This document shows, piece after piece, positions 29,545 through 37,972 of a stretch of 64,000 nucleotides of DNA. Numbering within the stretch: position 1 is the first letter of the stretch; each line of letters begins with the position of its first letter. Below the pieces are notes generated by a model. The model searched no databases. It had not been told where the DNA came from and saw nothing but the letters and a program-made list of their open reading frames with translations. The DNA comes from Paenibacillus fonticola DSM 21315 (GTDB lineage Bacteria > Bacillota > Bacilli > Paenibacillales > Paenibacillaceae). The stretch spans positions 62,001-126,000 of the forward strand of contig NZ_KB907260.1 in NCBI RefSeq assembly GCF_000381905.1. The letters run 5' to 3'. A program made the position numbers and the translations under genes.

Positions 29545-29790
29545 CTAAACGAGACGGTTCATTTCTGCAAGGCATTGATTACAAATGCAGCGTTCCTTAA
29601 AGTCACTGACGCTCTCCATGGAGCCGCAGAACACGCATTTCGGACGATAGCGCTCCAAAATAATGTGATCGCCCTGCACCAATATTTCGACAGGATCTCC
29701 CTCGTTCATTTGATATCTCTTACGCAGCGATTTGGGCAGGACAATTCTCCCCAGCTGATCCACTTTACGGACCACACCAGCAGGCTTCAT
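29545..29790 (-). CDS. AbrB/SpoVT-type transition-state regulator with zinc-binding tail
   Basis: An 81-residue DNA-binding protein. Residues 1-48 are the swapped-hairpin AbrB domain ('GVVRKVDQLGRIVLPKSLRK', 'GDPVEILVQGDHIILERY'). In place of the usual AbrB C-terminal dimer domain it carries two cysteine pairs, 'CVFCGS' and 'CICNQCL', which could bind zinc and mediate oligomerisation. AbrB itself represses stationary-phase genes; targets of this one are unknown. ATG 29790 follows GGAGAGG. It is monocistronic with a strong terminator. Confidence 0.9.
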   Translation of the reverse strand: MKPAGVVRKVDQLGRIVLPKSLRKRYQMNEGDPVEILVQGDHIILERYRPKCVFCGSMESVSDFKERCICNQCLAEMNRLV

Positions 29791-29889
29791 ATTACTTACA
29801 CCTCTCCTAAAAATGGTATGTACACAATGATACGTAGATACAACTACCCTCTTTAATGTATTTCGCTCTTTTTCCGAGGATTCCTGCTT

Positions 29890-30450
29890 TTATTCGACAG
29901 ATTTTAATATTTTTGCAGGATTTCCTCCTACAACAGCACCAGGAGGAACGTCTTTAGCAACAATGGCCCCCGCCGCAATAACTACGTTGTCTCCGATCGT
30001 CACTCCCGGGACGATGACCGCGCGGCCTCCGATCCATACATTGTTGCCAATGGTTACCGGCTTACCATATTCCAATCCGGCATTTCGCTCTTGCGGATTG
30101 AGCGGATGGGTAGCCGTGTAGATATGAACTCCGGGAGCCATGAAGCAGTAATCCCCGATCCTCACTTCGCAAATGTCCAAAATGACGCAGTCAAAATTTG
30201 CATAAAATTGACGGCCAACGTGAATGTTGTAGCCATAATCACAGCGAAAAGTCGGCTCGATATAAGCATTTTCCCCAGCCGAGCCCAGCAGTTCTCCCAG
30301 CAATTCTGTCCTGCGAGACAGTTCATCCTCATGCGTACTATTAAATAACCGGGTTAATCTTCTGGCCCGCAGTCTGTCCTCTACGAGCTGCGGGTCCGAA
30401 GCATCATACATTTCCCCGGCTAACATCTTCTCGCGCTCTGTTCTTGGCAT
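29890..30450 (-). CDS. maa: maltose/galactoside O-acetyltransferase (left-handed beta-helix)
   Basis: A 186-residue hexapeptide-repeat acetyltransferase that moves acetyl from acetyl-CoA to sugars. N-terminal '[18 protein letters not shown]' is the family's opening motif. Then '[14 protein letters not shown]', the catalytic histidine in '[10 protein letters not shown]', and hexads such as '[19 protein letters not shown]' follow. The start is ATG 30450, eight bases after GAGGGG; the TTG six bases upstream is too close to it. It follows trmL by 37 bases and may share its transcript. Physiological substrates of this family are loosely defined. Confidence 0.92.
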   Translation of the reverse strand: MPRTEREKMLAGEMYDASDPQLVEDRLRARRLTRLFNSTHEDELSRRTELLGELLGSAGENAYIEPTFRCDYGYNIHVGRQFYANFDCVILDICEVRIGDYCFMAPGVHIYTATHPLNPQERNAGLEYGKPVTIGNNVWIGGRAVIVPGVTIGDNVVIAAGAIVAKDVPPGAVVGGNPAKILKSVE

Positions 30451-30487
30451 AGTCAATTCCCCTCTTCGTTCTTGGTGTCAATTTCTC

Positions 30488-30952
30488 TCACTGCATTCCC
30501 GGAAAATCCAACTGCCGCAGCGCTTCGAACACGATGATGGCCGCTGAATTGGATAAATTCAAGGAGCGTACTTTATCCGTCATCGGCATCCTGATCAGTT
30601 GATCCGGATGAGCATGCAAAATTTCGTCCGGGAGGCCCTTGGTCTCTTTGCCGAATACGAAGAAATCGCCGTCCCGGTATTCGAAATCGGTATAGCGCTT
30701 CTGCGCTTTTGTCGTCGCGAAGAAAAAGCGGCTGCCGCTGTATTTCTCTTTAACCTCCCGGAAAGAATCATGGTATTCAATATTTACCGCATACCAGTAA
30801 TCAAGCCCTGCACGCTTCAAAGTAGCATCGTCCGTACGGAAGCCAAGCGGGCGTACCAAATGCAAATGAATGCCCGTAGCTGCACAGGTACGGGCAATAT
30901 TCCCCGTATTTGCGGGTATTTCCGGTTCAACAAGTACAATATGCAACGTCAT
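30488..30952 (-). CDS. trmL: TrmL, tRNA (cytidine/uridine-34-2'-O)-methyltransferase
   Basis: A 154-residue SPOUT methyltransferase, the minimal family length. It methylates the 2'-OH of the wobble base of some leucine tRNAs using SAM. The three SPOUT motifs are clear: 'EPEIPANTGNIARTCAATG', 'FFVFGKETKGLP' and 'MTDKVRSLNLSNSAAIIVFE', which form the knotted SAM site. ATG 30952 follows GTGAGGA. The B. subtilis equivalent is CspR. Confidence 0.95.
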   Translation of the reverse strand: MTLHIVLVEPEIPANTGNIARTCAATGIHLHLVRPLGFRTDDATLKRAGLDYWYAVNIEYHDSFREVKEKYSGSRFFFATTKAQKRYTDFEYRDGDFFVFGKETKGLPDEILHAHPDQLIRMPMTDKVRSLNLSNSAAIIVFEALRQLDFPGMQ

Positions 30953-31111
30953 AATTCACAGATCCTCACTAATTACAAATTTGAGCTTATTCAAATCCAT
31001 TCATCTCATTCTCGATTTTTTCCATGTCTCTTTTATCGTATTCCATCGTTGTTACGTTTTCATCGTTTGTTTTACTTGTCTATTATAGCAGCAAAACAAT
31101 ATTCCCCAAAC

Positions 31112-31143
31112 AAAAACCTCCCGCCAACCTTGTTGGCGAGAGG
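31112..31143 (-). terminator. terminator downstream of serC
   Basis: A 12-bp stem (31117-31128 with 31132-31143, one G-U pair) followed on the minus strand by TTTTTGTTT. It lies about 105 bases past the serC stop. Confidence 0.88.
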
Positions 31144-31248
31144 CATACTCTATTCAGCGGGGGAAATCCTTTATGATATCCTTCCAGGATACTCCACGTT
31201 GGTCTCCTCAGCTGTTTTACACGCAATGCATAAACCAGTTTCCGCTGC

Positions 31249-32337
31249 TTATCCGTTGGATTTCTGGAACTCTGCCATGAAGTCAACCAATGCCTTAATA
31301 CTGTCGTAAGGTACGGCATTGTAGATCGAAGCGCGCAAGCCGCCAACGCTACGGTGCCCTTTCAATCCGACGAAGCCTTCTTTCTCGGACTCCTTCACGA
31401 ATTGCTTCTCCAGCTCCTCCGAAGCCAGACGGAAGGTGACGTTCATCAGCGATCGGCTGTCATTATCGGCACATCCGCGGTAGAATCCACCGCTATTGTC
31501 AATCGCGTTGTACAGAAGCGCCGCTTTCTCCTGGTTCTTCTTCTCGATGCCTTCAAGCGAGCCTTGCTCTTCGATCCACTTCAACACTTGGTTTACCATG
31601 TAGATCGAGAAAGAAGGCGGTGTATTATATAGAGAATTGTTGCCTGCATGCGTGTCGTAGCGCAGCATCGTCGGCAGGTGCTTTGGTGAATCTTGCAGCA
31701 GCTCCTCACGAGCGATGACTACGGTTACGCCGGACGGCCCCAAATTCTTTTGGGCGCCAGCATATACCATGCCGAATTGCGTAAGATCGAATGGACGGGA
31801 CAGAATGTCACTGGACATATCTGCGATCAGCGGAATGCTGCCTGTATCCGGGAAGCACCTGAACTGAGTTCCTTCGATCGTCTCATTGGATGTGATATGC
31901 AGATATGCTGCATTGTCCGGCAAATTCAGATGGCTCAGATCAGGCAGACTCATAAATTTGCTCTCTTTGGATGAAGCAGCCTCAAACACCTCGCCGATCA
32001 GCTTCGCTTCTTTAACCGCCTTGCTAGCCCAGCTTCCCGTCATGACGTAACCGGCTGTTTTTCCCTCTGTCAGGAAGTTCATCGGAATCATGGAAAACTG
32101 CGTTGAAGCACCGCCTTGCAGGAACAATACTTTATATCCCTCGGGATTACCGAACAGCTTCAAAAGGCGGCTCGCCGCTTCATTGTGAGCCTCCTCATAA
32201 ACTGCTCCACGGTGCGACATTTCCATGATCGACATGCCGGTTCCGCGATAATCGACGAATTCCGCCTGAGCCCGTTCCAACACTTCTAACGGTAGTGCTG
32301 CAGGTCCTGCGTTAAAGTTATAAGCTCTCTTACTCAT
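31249..32337 (-). CDS. serC: phosphoserine aminotransferase
   Basis: A 362-residue PLP enzyme that makes 3-phosphoserine from 3-phosphohydroxypyruvate and glutamate, the second step of serine synthesis. Signatures: 'YNFNAGPAALPLEVLERAQ', 'LFLQGGASTQFSMIP', the PLP lysine region 'MVYAGAQKNLGPSGVTVVI' and C-terminal 'GHRSVGGLRASIYNA'. The start is ATG 32337 behind GGGGGAG; the upstream ATG at 32361 has no site. It is monocistronic, with a good SigA promoter about 60 bases upstream. Confidence 0.97.
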   Translation of the reverse strand: MSKRAYNFNAGPAALPLEVLERAQAEFVDYRGTGMSIMEMSHRGAVYEEAHNEAASRLLKLFGNPEGYKVLFLQGGASTQFSMIPMNFLTEGKTAGYVMTGSWASKAVKEAKLIGEVFEAASSKESKFMSLPDLSHLNLPDNAAYLHITSNETIEGTQFRCFPDTGSIPLIADMSSDILSRPFDLTQFGMVYAGAQKNLGPSGVTVVIAREELLQDSPKHLPTMLRYDTHAGNNSLYNTPPSFSIYMVNQVLKWIEEQGSLEGIEKKNQEKAALLYNAIDNSGGFYRGCADNDSRSLMNVTFRLASEELEKQFVKESEKEGFVGLKGHRSVGGLRASIYNAVPYDSIKALVDFMAEFQKSNG

Positions 32338-32384
32338 TTCTCCCCCGTCCTCTCTTAACACTTATTTATAGACTTTCGAAGTTT

Positions 32385-32424
32385 TGATAAGGTTTATCAT
32401 AGCAACTATTCTTTTTTCCAGCAA
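32385..32424 (-). promoter_or_regulatory. serC promoter with overlapping dyad
   Basis: TTGCTG (32419-32424), 17-base spacer, TATGAT (32396-32401). TGATAA-GGT-TTATCA (32385-32399), a 6-3-6 inverted repeat, overlaps the -10 and start region and could be an operator. Confidence 0.6.
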
Positions 32425-32494
32425 GGTGATATTTCATTTGATTTGATAGTTTGCAGAATTGACACATTAACGCTTCATCTTAACAGAGATTTTA

Positions 32495-33385
32495 TCATGA
32501 CCCACGGTAGAATTCATATACCCTTGACCAATTTTGGCTCTGTCCAGGCGCTAATTCGATACGGACGAAAATTTCTGGGGAAACGACGTGCCCTGTACCC
32601 CATACCGCGACAGCAGAGACTCGAAAAGAGCTGATTTCCCTAACACTGGCTCCACTCGGCTGATGCAGCAATTCCCAAATCCATGTGGACGAGCTGGATG
32701 GAAATCCGTCTAAAAGGAAGTAAAAGGGCTTATCCGGCGTCCTTTTCCAAGTGACATCTCCTCCTTCAATTACTACGCCATCCATCGTCCCGGGCTCATC
32801 GCTCCAAGGCTGAATCTCAAAAGGAAATCTCAATTTATAGTCCGGTCCAATCGGCTGACGATCTATTCCCAGAAAGTTATGGTTGTACTCATCTGTCCGG
32901 ATTTCGCGTAACCCTGTATTCGTTAATTGGTAATCAATCCACAGCTGATTCCCGGTAATAGAGATAGACTTCTCAAGCCTTGTAGCGTATCCGGCGCAAT
33001 TGTCGGGATATGTCGTAAATATAATATTCTGCTCGCTTTTCATCTCAGCCTCAATCCGGTAAGGCTGAAGCGAATAACTTCGGTAAAATTGATAAGGCTG
33101 GATATCCGGCCGGGTCAATAGCCCTACTCCAAGCTTAGGAAATTGACCCCCAACTGGCGTATCCTCATAACCGATGGCTTCCCTTATTGAGAACTCGTTG
33201 CACAAACCTTTTCCGCCCGTCCCCTCTCCGACCTGAAGACTTTCCGGCACACAGAAGGTATGGTTGCCTTCACGCATAGTGACCCCGGTGATAAAGCCGC
33301 TCCAGTCAAAGCGCGTGCCCTTATAATCGCCAACTGCTGCAATATCAATCACCAGGAACTCGTTGCTTAATTGAAATCCCATCAT
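32495..33385 (-). CDS. galactose-mutarotase-like carbohydrate-binding protein
   Basis: A 296-residue protein that reads as an aldose-1-epimerase-type beta-sandwich: 'FCVPESL', 'FSIREAIGYEDTP', the strand pair 'LEKSISITGNQLWIDYQLTNTG' and the histidine motif 'DEYNHNFLGIDRQPIGPDY'. An enzyme role (sugar anomer conversion) is possible, but I cannot identify both catalytic residues with confidence. The start is ATG 33385 or the adjacent ATG 33382, behind GAGGAGA; the frame extends upstream through repeat sequence that is unlikely to be translated. It follows the GH94-like phosphorylase gene on the same strand. Confidence 0.7.
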   Translation of the reverse strand: MMGFQLSNEFLVIDIAAVGDYKGTRFDWSGFITGVTMREGNHTFCVPESLQVGEGTGGKGLCNEFSIREAIGYEDTPVGGQFPKLGVGLLTRPDIQPYQFYRSYSLQPYRIEAEMKSEQNIIFTTYPDNCAGYATRLEKSISITGNQLWIDYQLTNTGLREIRTDEYNHNFLGIDRQPIGPDYKLRFPFEIQPWSDEPGTMDGVVIEGGDVTWKRTPDKPFYFLLDGFPSSSSTWIWELLHQPSGASVREISSFRVSAVAVWGTGHVVSPEIFVRIELAPGQSQNWSRVYEFYRGS

Positions 33386-33717
33386 CAGCTCTCCTCTTCC
33401 CCTACTGCCCTTCATAGTACTACCCAGCATACTTAGAATACTTGGAATACTCAACATACGAGGAATGCCCGACATACTCGAAAAAACCAGCATACACGGT
33501 TTTATGTTTTCTTGGTTTTTAGGCCTATTAACCTTCTAGCCTTCTTACCTTCTTACCTTCTTACCTTCTTACCTTCTTACCTTCTTACCTTCTTACCTTC
33601 TTACCTTCTTACCTTCTAGCCTACTAGCCTTCTAAGCCTTCTAAGCCTTCTAGGATTTTTCGCTTGAAAGCAGAAACGCTGGCCCTAGGTTCAATCATCT
33701 TCTATTAGATCAGGCTC
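33386..33717. other. 332-base gap made mainly of short repeats
   Basis: It holds imperfect copies of GAATACTT/GACATACT-like sequence at 33412-33495, the 8-bp array described separately, and no gene. Confidence 0.6.
33545..33616. repeat. nine tandem copies of the octamer TTACCTTC
   Basis: Exact 8-bp units with degenerate copies on either side (CTAGCCTT, CTAAGCCTT). The array lies in the intergenic space between two co-directional sugar genes. The unit is not a multiple of three, and copy number could vary by slippage. Confidence 0.95.
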
Positions 33718-36456
33718 TTACTTCTCTACCAGTATAATATCAATCCGCTCTGTACCGCCTTCTCGTTTTTCAAATAAAGCTTCCAGCAAAGAGCGTTGAA
33801 TTAAACACCCCGAACCAAAAGGCACAATTTCCACGTCACTTCTGTTTACTGTTATTGATCCAATCCGATATTGACCATATTCGAGAAACTGTAAATTACG
33901 ATAGGTTATATGCAGCATTCGATCCGCGAACAACGTCTCTACCGCAGCCTCGCCTTGGCCGTCAAACTGCTCTTTGACGAGCTTAGGCTCCAGATGCAGA
34001 TCGCCGTAGCTTCCCTTCACCCCATATACCTCTGACAGTTCGGTCAGCAGCAGCCAACTCGCGGAGCCGGTCAAAAACGTATACATTCCGCGGCCTTTTT
34101 CATTAATATATTCAGGTATGCCCGGGTACATCCGGCTAAGCTCAAAATGAGTAGAGAGACGGTAGATAGAATCCAGTACTTTATACCCCTCTTTTACGAA
34201 ACCGCGCTTATAAAGCGCATTAGCGTACATGACGGTCATATGGCTGAACATCGCTCCGTTCTCTTTATGACCAAACGCAAAACCAAAAGCCCTGCCAAGG
34301 TTTTGTTGCACCCCGCCAAAATCCGAATTCAAACGGTAGCCGATTTTTTCATCCTTCAGATAGCGATCCGCAGCCTGTACGATTTTACCAACCTGCTCAT
34401 CCGTAGCGATACCTCCCATAATGCTGAACACTTGACCAGTAAGTGTCATGCGTACGCCTTGCGGAAATTCACCTTCGACCCGCTCGGCATCGTCATTGTA
34501 GTAGCCATTAAACCAGGCATATCCTTCTGAACTAGTAATCCATTCATTATGGCGAAGGTGGGAAATCATCCATCTTGCCTTTCCTCTTAAATCATCCACA
34601 ACCTCCGAAATTTTCAACTTCCGCTTGTTTCCGCTAACCGAAGGCGTGACTGCATCATAATATCGATAAAGAAGATTTAGCTTCACATCCACGTTTTCAT
34701 AATCAACGGGCTCCATAATCGAATCCAGCAGCATCGTCATTTCTTCGGCCAACTCCATCGTTTCCAATCCTGACTTTTGCTGCAATGCAATGAGCAGCTC
34801 CGTTAATTCCAGTAGATTGCTGGCGTAAAATGCGGTAAAGGCCACGCTCTCGCCGCGATTCGGGGCAAGATCAAGCCCATCATTCCAGTCCGCACCCTCC
34901 AGCTTAATATTGTTATGCTCCCCAACATGATAGAATGGTACGATGTTTTGCAGCAATATATGTTCCAAAATGCTGCCCTCATAGACGCTGCCATCATGAG
35001 TTGTCAGCTTATTTCCGCTATCAGCATTCCAGCTCAAGTCGCGCTCCTGACAGCGCTTGACGAAAATGTCCCGGAAATACGACTGCGGCTGCAGCAAAAT
35101 GTCCAGATCACCGCTTTGATGCACATAAAGCAGCGTCGTCAGAAGAGGCCATGCCCCATGATCCATCCATACCCTTGGAATGTTGTTGCGGTCTGCAATA
35201 AACTCACCGGGCTGCGAGCCAATAATTGTCGCATTACTGCCATCAATTCGAACTCCCGCATAATTGTTTATCAGCAGATGCCTCACTTCATTTGGTTCCA
35301 TCACCATCAATGCAAGACAATCCTGCCACAAATCACGCCAGCCCCTGCCTCCCCGGCCATAATCATGATAAGGAAGAAACGAATTGCCGTACAACCGGCG
35401 TAAAATAGGCTGTAGAGTCACCCACTTCCTCCATAAATCCTGCTCTGTATTCCCGGACCGAAACTGGATCGTACCCAGCTTCTTCCGCCAATAGGCTTCA
35501 TTCTCCTTCAGCAGCTTCTCAAATTGTACCGCAGATAAATAATTCTGAGCATACTCAGCATCATTTATCCTCCCCTCAGAAATGATCATCGCCATAATAT
35601 AAGAAGCAGATTGCCCGGGTAATAATTGTACGGGTGCGAATCGGAGTGCTCCAACAGCCTCGTAACCTTCAAACGAAATACCTGCTGCTGCTTGCGGTTC
35701 ACGGTTGCATACTACAGCTTCCGGCCAGTCCAAAGCCCCGCCTTCCCCGGTAAACTCCTCTTGAACCGGGAACATGCCGATCGGAGCTTTACCGCTTCCT
35801 TCGGCACCGAGAACACTGTAACTTACTTTGTTTATCCGGTGGCCCCTTTCATCAAAAGACAAAGCAGGCTGGACTTCCACACCAAAGTCCGACACATAAA
35901 TGCGGTGCAGCAGAGATGTGACATGCCGATGATCCCGGAGATCGTCTGCCGAGCGGCCATATAGAGGAATAGCCGAGGTCGGTGTTAAATCAAGTGCAGC
36001 GCTACCCGTATTCGTTAATGTCACCTTCATTAATTCGACTTTATCATCAGTGACAGGTACAAAGCTCGTAGTTTCGGCCTTTAGGCCAATCGCAGCATGA
36101 TGGCGGATAAGCTTATGCCATAAAAAACCGCCCTCCATTTCGTTACGCTCCCGATCTTCTTCAAATTGACTAGCATTCTGTTTGGCGGAGTTGCCGCATA
36201 CAGACCACGCTCCATGCCCCTTAATATGAATCCAGAAATTTCGCGAAGCCTTGGAGTTGTGCAGATCACCCGCTGATACGGGCTCCATAAGAAACGTATT
36301 ATGACCTGATGTCATGCTGCCATGCAGATTCGGCGTAATCGCGGACATCATCCCCGCTTCATTTACTAACGGGAAATAGAGATAACTGTTCTTCTCTGGA
36401 TCCTTTAGCTTAAACACCCCTTCATTTCCTTGAAACTCCCAACGCGACTGTGTCAT
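33718..36456 (-). CDS. GH94-like glycoside phosphorylase or GH36-type hydrolase
   Basis: A 912-residue protein with no signal peptide, so cytoplasmic. An N-terminal beta-sandwich (to about 280, starting 'FKLKDPEKNSYLYFPL') is joined to an (alpha/alpha)6 barrel. The barrel has 'YHDYGRGGRGWRDLWQDCLA', 'GQPGEFIADRNNIPRVWMDH'-type substrate loops and the general-acid motif 'GADWNDGLDLAP'. GH94 enzymes cleave beta-glucosides with phosphate to release a sugar-1-phosphate. GH149/GH161-type phosphorylases share this architecture, so the substrate is open. ATG 36456 follows GAGAGGA. The promoter and operator are about 400 bases upstream. Confidence 0.82.
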   Translation of the reverse strand: MTQSRWEFQGNEGVFKLKDPEKNSYLYFPLVNEAGMMSAITPNLHGSMTSGHNTFLMEPVSAGDLHNSKASRNFWIHIKGHGAWSVCGNSAKQNASQFEEDRERNEMEGGFLWHKLIRHHAAIGLKAETTSFVPVTDDKVELMKVTLTNTGSAALDLTPTSAIPLYGRSADDLRDHRHVTSLLHRIYVSDFGVEVQPALSFDERGHRINKVSYSVLGAEGSGKAPIGMFPVQEEFTGEGGALDWPEAVVCNREPQAAAGISFEGYEAVGALRFAPVQLLPGQSASYIMAMIISEGRINDAEYAQNYLSAVQFEKLLKENEAYWRKKLGTIQFRSGNTEQDLWRKWVTLQPILRRLYGNSFLPYHDYGRGGRGWRDLWQDCLALMVMEPNEVRHLLINNYAGVRIDGSNATIIGSQPGEFIADRNNIPRVWMDHGAWPLLTTLLYVHQSGDLDILLQPQSYFRDIFVKRCQERDLSWNADSGNKLTTHDGSVYEGSILEHILLQNIVPFYHVGEHNNIKLEGADWNDGLDLAPNRGESVAFTAFYASNLLELTELLIALQQKSGLETMELAEEMTMLLDSIMEPVDYENVDVKLNLLYRYYDAVTPSVSGNKRKLKISEVVDDLRGKARWMISHLRHNEWITSSEGYAWFNGYYNDDAERVEGEFPQGVRMTLTGQVFSIMGGIATDEQVGKIVQAADRYLKDEKIGYRLNSDFGGVQQNLGRAFGFAFGHKENGAMFSHMTVMYANALYKRGFVKEGYKVLDSIYRLSTHFELSRMYPGIPEYINEKGRGMYTFLTGSASWLLLTELSEVYGVKGSYGDLHLEPKLVKEQFDGQGEAAVETLFADRMLHITYRNLQFLEYGQYRIGSITVNRSDVEIVPFGSGCLIQRSLLEALFEKREGGTERIDIILVEK

Positions 36457-36690
36457 TCAATCGTTCTCCTCTCTTTAAATGCATATATAGCTAATATGTA
36501 AATATAAAAAGTGAATCCATTCCATTTCAAACTACGTAGGATTAAAAAACTTCAGTTCAACGTGGCATCCTCGCAGTTATTTTCATTGATTCATTAAACT
36601 TAAACGCTGAGCTATCTGGATGGGTTGAATAAGTTGAATAATCTGAATAATCTGAAGGAGCTGAAGGAGCTCAACTGAAGACTGAATTCA

Positions 36691-36804
36691 TCAAGCTGAA
36701 ACGATAATCATCGCAACCAACCTAAAACAAAAACCAAATAAACTTAAACACATATTATAGTGATGATTATCTAATAACCACCTAATAACAATCTTCATAA
36801 CCAT
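36691..36804 (-). CDS. possible 37-residue leader peptide
   Basis: A short minus-strand frame starting at the ATG within a 23-bp repeat unit, with GAGGA ten bases upstream. The peptide begins MVMKIVIRWLLDN and is hydrophobic. A second, 10-residue frame starts in the next repeat unit upstream. Both would lie in the long leader of the GH94-like gene. The evidence is weak. Confidence 0.25.
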   Translation of the reverse strand: MVMKIVIRWLLDNHHYNMCLSLFGFCFRLVAMIIVSA

Positions 36805-36842
36805 CTAATAACAATCCTCATAACCATCTAATAACAATCCTC
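36774..36842. repeat. three 23-bp tandem repeats beside the operator
   Basis: Units at 36774, 36797 and 36820 (ATAACCATCTAATAACAATC...), the last two identical. On the minus strand each holds a GAGGA-N10-ATG (or GTG) module. Confidence 0.85.
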
Positions 36843-36893
36843 CGAAACCGGTTTCGATAAAGCCATTATTGCACCCCTATTTCTTATTGTAAA
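36843..36893 (-). promoter_or_regulatory. promoter and LacI-type operator for the GH94-like gene
   Basis: TTTACA (36888-36893), a 17-base spacer and AATAAT (36865-36870), followed directly by the perfect palindrome CGAAACCGGTTTCG (36843-36856). This is the form of LacI/GalR-family operators, placed to block initiation. No LacI-family gene is in the window. Confidence 0.75.
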
Positions 36894-37143
36894 GTACTTT
36901 TTTAATACTTTTTAACTCGACTTTCGCAGATTGAAGTCTATAAACAAACCTTCATGTAACTGGGAGAACTGTCTGGCATCCGTCTCCTAGAATTGACAAT
37001 GTAAGCATGCTAGGGCTTATTACCTGCTTTTGTGACGATATCTCGTTTATCCGATCGAGCAGTTGATGTTGAGCAGTTTGCTGCTGAGCAGTTGCTGCTT
37101 AACAGTCGCCCAGTCCAGAATGACAATTTATGAAGTATGAAAA

Positions 37144-37770
37144 ATCATACACATTCAACCAACGTTGCGCCCTATCCAGGTTTTGTGTCTGAAATATCAT
37201 ACACATTCAACCGTGTTGCGCCCTGATCCTGGTTTTGTACTTGAAAAATCATACACATTCAACCGCGTTGCGCCCTGATCCTGGTTTTGTACTTGATAAA
37301 TCATACACATTCAACCAACGTTGCACCCTATCCAGGTTTTGTGTTTGAAATATCATACACATTCAACCGTGTTGCGCTCTGATCCAGGTTTTGTGCTTGA
37401 AAAATCATACACATTCATCCGCGTTGCGCCCTGATCCTGGTTTTGTACTTGATAAATCATACACATTCAACCGCGTTGCACCCTATCCAGGTTTTGTGTT
37501 TGAAAAATCATACACATTCAACCAACGTTGCGCCCTATCCAGGTTTTGTGTCTGAAATATCATACACATTCAACCGTGTTGCGCCCTGATTCTGGTTTTG
37601 TATTTGAAAAATCATACACATTCAACCGTGTTCCGCTCTGATCCAGGTTTTGTGTTTGAAAAATCATACACATTCAACTGCATTGCGCCTGATCCAGGTT
37701 ATATATTTGAAATATCATACACATTCAACCGTGTTGCGCTCTGATCCTGGTTTTGTGTTTGAAATATCAT
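37144..37770. repeat. 12-unit array of 51-52-bp tandem repeats
   Basis: Units start with ATCATACACATTCAACC at 37144, 37196, 37248, 37300, 37352, 37404, 37456, 37507, 37559, 37611, 37663 and 37714, with a broken thirteenth at 37766. The middle of each unit reads GTTGCGCCCTGATCCTGGTTTTGT or a close variant. Three sub-types (CCAACG, CCGTG, CCGCG) recur in order, so the ancestral duplication unit was probably about 156 bp. There are no unique spacers and no coding potential. Confidence 0.95.
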
Positions 37771-37797
37771 ACAAAAACATCGTGTTCAGAAGTTGCC

Positions 37798-37857
37798 TTT
37801 CTTGCGACACCAGGAACTTCTGGCTTCGAGCTTTATAATTTCCGATATCTTAAGAAA
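37798..37857. repeat. dispersed 60-bp hairpin repeat, copy 2
   Basis: Similar to 29279-29338 over its whole length; the inverted repeat is less perfect here. It directly follows the 52-bp array. Confidence 0.6.
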
Positions 37858-37882
37858 AACGTTTATCGATGCAGAATCTTAA

Positions 37883-37924
37883 AAAGGCCGAGCCAGGAAT
37901 ACGATGTAATCCTGCTCGACCTTT
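37883..37924 (-). terminator. terminator of the DAHP synthase gene
   Basis: A long stem (AAAGGTCGAGCAGGA with TCCTGGCTCGGCCTTT, one bulge) followed on the minus strand by TTTTTAAG, about 50 bases past the stop. Confidence 0.85.
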
Positions 37925-37972
37925 ATAACGGACGAATAATGAATTAAATGTAAATATTCGTTCGGCTAAACT

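Larger units (their letters stand above)
36457..37143. other. AT-rich leader and intergenic DNA with short repeats
   Basis: About 690 bases without a firm gene. It holds five 9-bp units (TTGAATAAG ... CTGAAGGAG, 36625-36669), three 23-bp units (36774-36842), the GH94-gene promoter and operator, and GAGCAGTT repeats at 37056-37110. Confidence 0.6.

Noticed and set aside
36601..36672. A leucine-rich-repeat-like coding fragment (LNK LNN LNN LKE LKE pattern, plus strand)
   Set aside because: It arises from a 9-bp tandem repeat, has no start codon or ribosome site and ends at once in a stop.
37144..37770. Possible CRISPR array
   Set aside because: The whole 52-bp unit repeats with only scattered substitutions, so there are no unique spacers, and no cas gene is in the window.
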